From the NCBI RefSeq assembly GCF_023638055.1, contig NZ_JAKRVY010000003.1, positions 62,001-126,000 of the forward strand: a DNA stretch of 64,000 nt. Direction: 5' to 3'. Of this stretch, positions 26,797 to 32,749 are shown in pieces. The stretch comes from Natranaeroarchaeum aerophilus. GTDB taxonomy: Archaea > Halobacteriota > Halobacteria > Halobacteriales > Natronoarchaeaceae. Within the stretch, counting starts at the first letter, position 1. Every line of letters starts with the position of its first letter. Both the position numbers and the translations under genes were made by a program. The notes beneath the pieces were generated by a model. The model was not told the DNA's origin. It saw only the letters and a program-made list of their open reading frames with translations, and did no database searches.

Positions 26797-29246
26797 TAGT
26801 TGTTACGGCGTGCGAGGAGTGCTGCACCGAGCAGCGAGAGGACAGCGACCATCAGGCCGAAGCCGGGCTGATCGTCGTCATCCGTGGGTTCCTCGTCATC
26901 GTCGCCGTTCTCGTCGGTTTCACCGTTCTCGTCAGTTTCACCGTTCTCGTCAGTCTCGCCGTTCTCGTCAGCCTCACCGTTCTCGTCCACGTCACCCTCA
27001 ACCGTCAGGGTCGCGGAGTCGGAGGCGTCGAGCAGCTCGACGTCGAGATCGTGGTCGTCAACGGGGTAGTCGTCCTCGTTGGTTTCGATGGTGAAGACCA
27101 CGCTGTCGTGGTCGGAGTCACCAGCGTCGACCGTGACGGTCGTGCTGTCGAGCTCGTCACCGTTCAGGAGGAGGGTAACGGTCTCCTCGTCAAGGTCCTC
27201 TGCACCGGCGTCGACTTCGATGCCGACGTCGACGGAGTCGCCCTGATCAACCGTGTAGGTTGCCTGGTCGAACGCAACGGAGAGTTCGTCCTCTTCGTCG
27301 TCGTCAGCGTCAGCGTCGACGAGGACGGAGTCCTGCTCAACCTGGTTGTCGCCATAGTTTGCGTCAGTTGCACGGAGCGTGAACTCCGTACCGGACTCTT
27401 CACCACTGAAGTCGTAGGTGGCGGTGAACGTACCGCCCTCTGCGACCTCAACGGTGGTACGGTCGACGAACACACCGGGCGCGCGTGCTCGGGTGTTGAT
27501 CTCCGTACCGGGTGCGACGTTCGTCGTACCCGTCACGTCTGCGTCAGCAACGTTGGGGACCTCTGCAACGCTGTCGTCCCAGTCGATGTCGCGCTCTTCA
27601 AGGTCGAAGTCGCCTTCAGCGACTTCTTCGTCATCCTCGTCGGCGATGAACACGTTGCCCTCACCGATCGTGAAGGTGACATCGTAGGTACTGCCAGCCT
27701 CGATATCTTCAGCCGTGTTCTCGAGGCCTTCGTCGATGTGGAAGATGACCTGCTCGTCATCGACCACTAGCACAGTGATATCGTTTTCATCAACGGTGAA
27801 CTCTTCATCGGCAACGTTCGGTCGGTCGTCCTGATCTTCGAGGTCAACCGTGATGTCTGCACCGGCAGCGAAGCCGTCCTCCGCACTGATGAAGGAGCTG
27901 ACACCCGTCGCGTCCATGCTGACGACGATGTTGTCGTTCTCGGCGATGGAGTCAGTCTGGGTCAGCACGTCGAACAGTTCGTCATCGTCAGCAGCGTCGG
28001 CGAGGTCGCCCGCATCGTCATCGGACGGTGCGGTCCACGTCGCCAGTTCGTCACCAATCGGCGTTCGGTCGGTCAGGGTGAGGAACGACGTATCGAACTC
28101 GGTGTCGGTATCGACACTCTCGATGTCGCCTTCATCCATCTCGACAGTGAAACCGTCAGCGATGCTCAGCTCGTAGTCGGTTGCTGCCAGCGGGAGATCG
28201 TCACCAGTGATGGCGCTATCGAGATCGTTGTCGACTGTGACAGTAGCGTCACTGTCACCGACGACTTCCCAGCCGGCGTTAGTGTCACTGGCGGTGTTGT
28301 ACGCGACAGTGATCTCTTCGTCATCCTCGTCGACATCCGAAATGTCGATTTGGAGGATGTGCTGGAAGTTGACTTCGTCGAGGTCACCAACGCTCACGTA
28401 GATCTCGTCGTGATCGTAGTCCTCTGCAACGAAGCTGAACTCAGCGTCGTCACCGAGCTCGGACGTGAAGTCGCCCGCGGTGAAGCGGACGTCAGCGTCC
28501 ACAGGCTCGGTCACTTCGATCTCAGCCGTGTCGGTTGCGGTCGTGTCAGTCACTTCGAGCGTGAACTCGTAGTCACCGAGGTCCTGACCGTCGAAGTCAG
28601 ACGTGACACTCTCGGTTCCGTCGTTGAAGGTGATGATCGCGCTGTCGTCATCTTCGGTGTCCGCATCGTCGAAGATCTCGCTCAGCGTGTCATCATCGAG
28701 AGCCTCACCGTCCAGCTCGCCTGTGACGAGCACTTCGAGGTCGTCCTGGCCGTAGTCATCTGCACGGTTGTCCTCTTCAATTTCGAGTTCGACTGTGGTG
28801 TCGTCCTCAGCGTTGGCGACAGTACCCGAGCTGAACTCGAAGTCGATCTCTTGCTCCTCAACGAAGAATTCACCGTACTGGGTTCCGCTGGAGCCCTCTT
28901 GCAGGTAGTAGTAACCCGAGAGGTCGTCGGTCTCGAAGGTTACTTCGCCACCGGTGGCACGGAGCGTGTCAATTCGCTCGGAGTCACCCTTCAGGCCTTC
29001 ACGGAGCTGGACTGGTCCATCTCCACCGCTACGAAGACCCTCAACGTGGACAGTCTGGCCTTGCCAGATGTCAGCACCATCCAACGCAGTAGCATCGGCA
29101 TTCAAATCAAACGATACGTCGTGATCATCATTGTCCGCCGCAACGGAGCCGGGGAATACCGCGGCACCTGCGAAGACGGACAGAATCATAAGCGCGGCGA
29201 GGAACACTGCACGTCCCTTGTCGCGATATGAATTATTTCCTGTCAT
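26796..29246 (-). CDS. Surface glycoprotein with PGF-CTERM anchor, paralogue 3
   Basis: 816 aa, the shortest of the trio. The signal peptide (SYRDKGRAVFLAALMILSVF) leads almost directly into the BGTF module (ADIWQGQTVHVEGL at about 57; YYLQEG; YGEFFVEEQEIDFEF), so it lacks all DUF7282 and cohesin-like modules. It then follows the common order: beta domains, RTPIGDELATWTAPS, the shared Ig-like part, an ETDENG repeat linker and the PGF-CTERM tail (DDQPGFGLMVAVLSLLGAAL). It is probably the basal form from which the longer paralogues grew, or the reverse. Likely a glycosylated, ArtA-processed cell-surface protein. Confidence 0.88.
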   Translation of the reverse strand: MTGNNSYRDKGRAVFLAALMILSVFAGAAVFPGSVAADNDDHDVSFDLNADATALDGADIWQGQTVHVEGLRSGGDGPVQLREGLKGDSERIDTLRATGGEVTFETDDLSGYYYLQEGSSGTQYGEFFVEEQEIDFEFSSGTVANAEDDTTVELEIEEDNRADDYGQDDLEVLVTGELDGEALDDDTLSEIFDDADTEDDDSAIITFNDGTESVTSDFDGQDLGDYEFTLEVTDTTATDTAEIEVTEPVDADVRFTAGDFTSELGDDAEFSFVAEDYDHDEIYVSVGDLDEVNFQHILQIDISDVDEDDEEITVAYNTASDTNAGWEVVGDSDATVTVDNDLDSAITGDDLPLAATDYELSIADGFTVEMDEGDIESVDTDTEFDTSFLTLTDRTPIGDELATWTAPSDDDAGDLADAADDDELFDVLTQTDSIAENDNIVVSMDATGVSSFISAEDGFAAGADITVDLEDQDDRPNVADEEFTVDENDITVLVVDDEQVIFHIDEGLENTAEDIEAGSTYDVTFTIGEGNVFIADEDDEEVAEGDFDLEERDIDWDDSVAEVPNVADADVTGTTNVAPGTEINTRARAPGVFVDRTTVEVAEGGTFTATYDFSGEESGTEFTLRATDANYGDNQVEQDSVLVDADADDDEEDELSVAFDQATYTVDQGDSVDVGIEVDAGAEDLDEETVTLLLNGDELDSTTVTVDAGDSDHDSVVFTIETNEDDYPVDDHDLDVELLDASDSATLTVEGDVDENGEADENGETDENGETDENGETDENGDDDEEPTDDDDQPGFGLMVAVLSLLGAALLARRNN

Positions 29247-29321
29247 AGTTTGTTATCTCTGTATCGGTTTCAGCACCTTTCTCCTGGGCGGCGTCACGCC
29301 GACCCGTGATACTCGATACTG

Positions 29322-29370
29322 GCACCATGGTAGGGGTACATTACAACACAAGCAGATGGGGTTATAAGTG
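29322..29370 (-). promoter_or_regulatory. Promoter and conserved 5' leader motif, gene 3
   Basis: Minus strand: CACTTATAACC (29360-29370), then after about 25 nt ACCCCTACCATGGTGC (29322-29337), with about 75-90 nt of leader to ATG 29246. 29371-29719 holds no gene I can support. Confidence 0.68.
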
Positions 29371-29719
29371 CTTTGTGGTGGGGTTAGGTGCGTGTTACTA
29401 CGTGTCAAGAGGAGTATCAGGCCGGGTAACGGCAGATTAGAATTTCAACCTGGCAATAGAATCGACGTATTTGGTATATAAACGAAACCACCACCAGTAC
29501 GGCGACGGAGCACCCAAAGCGGCGATCTACACGCTGGTTTCTACATCCGAACTGGCGGGTCGTGTCGACTTGTGGGGGTCAGTACCCGCCAGGGCTCGAA
29601 CCGCTCGGCGGAGCCGGCGGGACCAGAACGGTTCCCAGGCCGTGGAGTCCGCACTCATCGGGGATGCGGGACGCTATCTCGCCCTGAAGAATGCAAAAAC
29701 GACCAGCCCGCCGACTGCT

Positions 29720-29900
29720 ACTCGCCGCCGACGCTGTTGAGCGCGCTGTTCAGCTCGAAGAGCTCCCGAACGATATCTGCAACCCGATACCGACGCGGGG
29801 ACGTCTCTGGTCGATCAGTTCGACGTCGAGCAACAGGTCCGTGTAGTTGCCGGCAGTCTGGCGAGTGACGCCGGCGTGCTCGGTCTTGTTGAACTCGCGG
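29720..29900 (-). pseudogene. Frameshifted C-terminal fragment of a HTH regulator, copy A
   Basis: The minus strand reads EFNKTEHAGVTRQTAGNYTD (a helix-turn-helix) in one frame and, after a shift, SPRRYRVADIVRELFELNSA plus NSVGGE and a stop in another. The last ~115 bp recur at 30597-30714. The ending RYRVAD..ELNSALN is typical of haloarchaeal MarR/HTH partners of small nucleotidyltransferases. No N-terminus remains. Confidence 0.6.
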
Positions 29901-29914
29901 TTTCGGGGTAGGTC

Positions 29915-29986
29915 GAGCAACTCGAACGATGGGTGCGGACACTGGCCGTCGAGGAGGAGTATGACCGACTCAGAGCTGCGTGATCA
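29915..29986 (+). repeat. Orphan copy of the nucleotidyltransferase 3' end and following gene start
   Basis: 72 bp closely matching 31335-31406, which spans the last codons of the nucleotidyltransferase gene and the first codons of the gene at 31381. The copy stops precisely at the stop codon of the ParE-like toxin (29984-29986). Together with HTH fragment A it is the hollowed-out remains of a second HTH-nucleotidyltransferase locus. Confidence 0.8.
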
Positions 29987-30247
29987 GGGCGGGAGATGCC
30001 GATCGTACACGTTTCGTCGGTGGCCGACCGCTTCGACAATCAGAACGTCGTCGTCACGATCCCACGTGATGATCGCCCGATAGTCGCCAGCGCGAAGTTT
30101 GTAGTACGGGTAGCCGGAGAGGCGCTCAAGCCGATGTTCCGTCCATTCAGTCGCCTCGTCGATCTTGTTCATCACGCGATCGGCGACGTGCGGATCGAGC
30201 GCTTCGAGCTGTTCGATCGCCTGTTCGGTGTATTCGACACTACTCAT
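29984..30247 (-). CDS. RelE/ParE-family toxin
   Basis: 87 aa: MSSVEYTEQAIEQLEALDPH, then VADRVMNKIDEATEW, LSGYPYYKLRAGDYRAIITW and VLIVEAVGHRRNVYDRH. This is the compact RelE/ParE fold; the conserved KLRxGdYRaiitw and VgHRr(n/d)vY strands are seen. Family members either cut mRNA on the ribosome (RelE) or block gyrase (ParE); the tail H-R-R-x-x-Y suggests RelE-like cleavage. The start overlaps the antitoxin by 8 bp. Confidence 0.88.
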   Translation of the reverse strand: MSSVEYTEQAIEQLEALDPHVADRVMNKIDEATEWTEHRLERLSGYPYYKLRAGDYRAIITWDRDDDVLIVEAVGHRRNVYDRHLPP

Positions 30248-30521
30248 CGAGGCCGAGGCGCTCACGGACGTCGTCGGCCGAGTGCGTTTCTCCACGCTCT
30301 CGCTGCTCGCGGCTGTCTTCGAGCGCGTCGAGCACCTCCTCGGAGAGCCGCTCCGGCGGGTCGATCCAGTCCCGGAGCGCATCGCGGATCGCCTCCGACC
30401 GTGAGGTATAGCCACGACGCTCGTACTCCTTGTCGATCGCTTCGAGAAGCTGATCGGGAACACGTACGTCGATCTTGGACGTACCGTTGCCCTCCCCGGC
30501 GTCGTTAGTGTCAGTACTCAT
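30240..30521 (-). CDS. Ribbon-helix-helix (CopG-type) antitoxin
   Basis: 93 aa: after a short Ser/Gly-rich start, KIDVRVPDQLLEAIDKEYER and RGYTSRSEAIRDALRDWID form a ribbon-helix-helix, followed by a C-terminal arm for toxin binding. It is the first gene of the pair. An 8-bp-arm palindrome lies 5 bp upstream of the start, making autorepression likely. ATG 30521 is chosen: MSTDTNDAGEG. Confidence 0.87.
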   Translation of the reverse strand: MSTDTNDAGEGNGTSKIDVRVPDQLLEAIDKEYERRGYTSRSEAIRDALRDWIDPPERLSEEVLDALEDSREQRERGETHSADDVRERLGLDE

Positions 30522-30526
30522 TATTG

Positions 30527-30546
30527 TGTGAGACGCCTGTCTCACA
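30527..30546. promoter_or_regulatory. Operator of the RHH/RelE pair
   Basis: TGTGAGACgcctGTCTCACA is a perfect 8-bp-arm palindrome directly upstream of the antitoxin start. A near-identical orphan copy with flanks lies at 37758-37796. Confidence 0.72.
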
Positions 30547-30596
30547 GATAAGTGTTTCCTGCATCGGCAACGGTGTTACGATTCGGAGAGTGGATC

Positions 30597-30714
30597 ACTC
30601 GCCGCCGACAGCGTTGAGCGCGCTGTTCAACTCGAAGAGCTCCCGGACGACCGCGCTGCCTGCGACCCGGTACCGGCGTGGGGACGTGTTCGGTCGATCA
30701 GTTCGACGTCAAGT
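30597..30714 (-). pseudogene. C-terminal fragment of a HTH regulator, copy B
   Basis: Close homologue of the last part of copy A. The minus strand reads TSPRRYRVAGSAVVRELFEL, then NSALNAVGGE and a stop. It is cut off at about 30714, leaving no DNA-binding part. It lies just upstream of the nucleotidyltransferase gene, where an intact regulator would be expected in the original locus. Confidence 0.6.
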
Positions 30715-30800
30715 ACTAAGCATTCAGCTGCCCCCACGCGCGAATATCGACCATGGCTGGCCACATGGCACTTTATCCACCTGGGGGGCGATCACCCACT

Positions 30801-31403
30801 ATGGCCGGAATCGAACTCGTCGACGGCGAACTCGTCGTCGACCGGGCACCGAACGAACTCGACACACTGGCGATCGCGTTCACCCGGATTCTCGACGACC
30901 TCGGCATCGACCACGTCTACGTCGCGGGCTATCTGGCGATCCTGACCGGGCGTTCGCGCTCAACCGAGGATATCGACGTGTTGCTCGAACCGCTCGGCGA
31001 AGCCGAGAGCAAGCGACTGGCTGAGCGGCTGAAACGCGAGGGGATGTGGGGGCCAGCGATGCCGCTTGACGATCTGCATATGATGTTGAGCGACGGGGAC
31101 AACATCTGGGTCGCGCCGGACGAACAGGTGATCCCACATATCGAGGCGAAGTTCGTCGACGACGAGGCGGATCGGGCATCACTCGACCAGGCGATCACGG
31201 CCCGAGTTGGCGACGCCGAACTGCCGGTTGGACCACTCGAACTGCAGATCCCATACAAGCTCTACCTCGGAACACGCACAGACATCGAGGATGCGGCCCA
31301 CCTGCTGGCGCTGTTCGAGGAAAGTCTTAGGACGGATGAACTCGAACAATGGGTACGGACACTGGCTGTCGAGGACGAGTATGACCGACTCAGATCTTCG
31401 TGA
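30801..31403 (+). CDS. Nucleotidyltransferase-fold protein (AbiEii/DUF6036-like)
   Basis: 200 aa. The N-terminal nucleotidyltransferase core is VYVAGYLAILTGRSRSTEDI, with the metal-binding pair in DIDVLLEP (Asp57, Asp59), then WVAPDEQVIPHIEAKF and a C-terminal helical region ending LEQWVRTLAVEDEYDRLRSS. It resembles nucleotidyltransferases used as toxins that modify tRNA or proteins, but the family here is not biochemically defined to my knowledge. ATG 30801 has a TTTATCC element 26-30 nt upstream. It overlaps the next gene by 23 bp. Confidence 0.72.
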   Translation: MAGIELVDGELVVDRAPNELDTLAIAFTRILDDLGIDHVYVAGYLAILTGRSRSTEDIDVLLEPLGEAESKRLAERLKREGMWGPAMPLDDLHMMLSDGDNIWVAPDEQVIPHIEAKFVDDEADRASLDQAITARVGDAELPVGPLELQIPYKLYLGTRTDIEDAAHLLALFEESLRTDELEQWVRTLAVEDEYDRLRSS

Positions 31404-31614
31404 TCAACTGGACGAGAAACACGAGCGTAACCGGGAGCTCCGGCTCGACGCGATTCGTCGGTGGGTGGAGTTTATTGAGGAACAGCCACCGGAGGTGTGG
31501 GGGCCACAGCAGAACAGACTGATCGAGTCCCAGCTACAGTCCGCCCGCGAGTCCGGCCTCGACGCCGAGCATTACCGACGTGTCAAAGAGGCAGGCAACG
31601 ACGGCGGGGAGTGA
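31381..31614 (+). CDS. Small charged protein coupled to the nucleotidyltransferase
   Basis: 77 aa, mostly helical and highly charged: MTDSDLRDQLDEKHERNREL, WVEFIEEQPPEVWGPQQNR and LDAEHYRRVKEAGNDGGE. The start lies inside the nucleotidyltransferase gene (23-bp overlap), so the two are translationally coupled; it may be the cognate antitoxin or partner. Not a family I can name. Its 3' part is repeated in decayed form at 32617-32748, and its first codons at 29964-29986. Confidence 0.65.
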   Translation: MTDSDLRDQLDEKHERNRELRLDAIRRWVEFIEEQPPEVWGPQQNRLIESQLQSARESGLDAEHYRRVKEAGNDGGE

Positions 31615-31621
31615 CATCCCC

Positions 31622-31639
31622 CCACGGCTTTCGCCGTGG
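31622..31639. other. Short hairpin resembling an IS200/IS605 end
   Basis: CCACGGCtttcGCCGTGG, 8 bp after the stop at 31614 and followed by ACTCTCTCCGTC. Haloarchaeal IS200/IS605 elements end in such C/G-rich hairpins just after their TnpB gene. No TnpA or TnpB is present, so this may be a relic or a terminator. Confidence 0.4.
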
Positions 31640-31715
31640 ACTCTCTCCGTCAATCGCTGTAGTGACGCCATCGGCACATCTATTGGTGTGTGGGTTGTAC
31701 ACTGAACCAGCGGAC

Positions 31716-32078
31716 ATGTCCGGGAACACCGAACGCGACGAACGTGGACAGTTCGAGTCCGAACTGGAACCCGAGGACATCATGAGCTACTTCGCCGAGG
31801 GGCGTCCATTTCACACCGCCCAGGAGGTGGCTGACCGGTTCGATATCGACCGGTCAACTGCGTACCGACGGCTGAGTCGGCTGGACAACGACGGGCATCT
31901 GGAGAAGGTTTCACTCGGCAGTCGGACGGTTGTCTGGTGGTACACGGCAGACACGGCCACAGCGCCCGATGAGGTCGAGTCCGATGACCCGCTCTTCGCT
32001 GCTCCGACGTTCACGGTTGACGACCCCGTTGATGAAGACGAGATCGACGATGTTCTCTACGGCGAGATCGAGGGATGA
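31716..32078 (+). CDS. wHTH antitoxin-like protein
   Basis: 120 aa: acidic start (MSGNTERDERGQFESELEPE), then a winged helix (RPFHTAQEVADRFDIDRSTA, YRRLSRLDNDGHLEKVSLGS, wing RTVVWWY) and an acidic tail DEDEIDDVLYGEIEG. Overlaps the PIN gene by 4 bp. The tail DEIDDVLYGE resembles that of the VapB at 17192 (DEEDIDEILYG), suggesting equivalent toxin-binding segments on unrelated DNA-binding domains. Confidence 0.8.
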   Translation: MSGNTERDERGQFESELEPEDIMSYFAEGRPFHTAQEVADRFDIDRSTAYRRLSRLDNDGHLEKVSLGSRTVVWWYTADTATAPDEVESDDPLFAAPTFTVDDPVDEDEIDDVLYGEIEG

Positions 32079-32530
32079 GTGGGCCAGGAACCACGCCGCT
32101 GTTCGTCGATACTGGCGCGTTTTTCGCACACGTCGTGCAAAACTCTCCTCGGCACGACCGCGCTCGTGCGGTGATGGACGCGATTCGGGCCGGAGAGCTC
32201 CGATTTCGGCCGATATATACGACAGGATATGTCCTCAGCGAACTGACGACGCTACTCTTGCGGAAGAAGAGCCATGAGAAGGCCATGGATACGTTACAGC
32301 GCGTCCGGGAGTCACCAGTGGTGACTGTTCTTCATCCCGACGCGACTCAATTCGACGCGGTCTGTAGCGAATTTGGCCGCTTTGATGACCAGCAAATCTC
32401 GTTCGTGGACCATACGACTGGGGTGCTTGCAGGCGACGTTGACGCAGAACACATCTTCGCGTTTGACAGCGATTTTCGGACGCTTGGGTTTTCACTCGTC
32501 CCGGATGACATCGATCTCCCGGAACAGTGA
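32075..32530 (+). CDS. PIN-domain toxin (VapC-like)
   Basis: 151 aa. PIN motifs: PLFVDTGAFFAHV (first Asp), YVLSELTTLLL (Glu), DDQQISFVDHTTGVLA (third acidic) and HIFAFDSDFRTLGF. It resembles the VapC at 16764 in the order 'Q-x-I/L-S-F-x-D' and the FDxDF ending, so the two are likely of the same subfamily. Coupled to the wHTH gene by ATGA. Confidence 0.87.
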   Translation: MSGPGTTPLFVDTGAFFAHVVQNSPRHDRARAVMDAIRAGELRFRPIYTTGYVLSELTTLLLRKKSHEKAMDTLQRVRESPVVTVLHPDATQFDAVCSEFGRFDDQQISFVDHTTGVLAGDVDAEHIFAFDSDFRTLGFSLVPDDIDLPEQ

Positions 32531-32616
32531 TACACGACGGGTCGTCGTTCGACGAAGACGGTGTCACAGTGGAGATCCTCCACGCCCCGATCTACAGGCG
32601 GAAGGGGCCGAAGTAG

Positions 32617-32748
32617 TTGACCGTGGAACAACCTCAGGAACTGTAGGGGACCACAGCAGAACAGACTGGTCAACTCACACGCGAGTCCGGCCTCGACGCC
32701 GAGCACTACCGGCGTGTCAAAGAGGCAGGCAACGACGGCGGGGAGTGA
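32617..32748 (+). pseudogene. Decayed 3' copy of the small gene at 31381
   Basis: From GGACCACAGCAGAACAGACT (32648) to GGGGAGTGA (32748) the DNA matches 31501-31614, with an internal deletion of about 12 bp; weaker similarity extends back to 32617. With the parent gene it forms a direct repeat around the wHTH/PIN cassette. Confidence 0.8.
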
Positions 32749-32749
32749 G

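Noticed and set aside
17830-29231. Many plus-strand frames opposite the surface glycoprotein genes
   Set aside because: Ser- or Val/Asp-rich mirror frames of acidic coding DNA. The minus-strand genes have signal peptides and PGF-CTERM tails.
29471-29740. 89-codon plus-strand frame between surface glycoprotein 3 and the HTH remnant
   Set aside because: Composition like non-coding G+C-rich DNA and no family; its end overlaps the HTH fragment on the other strand.
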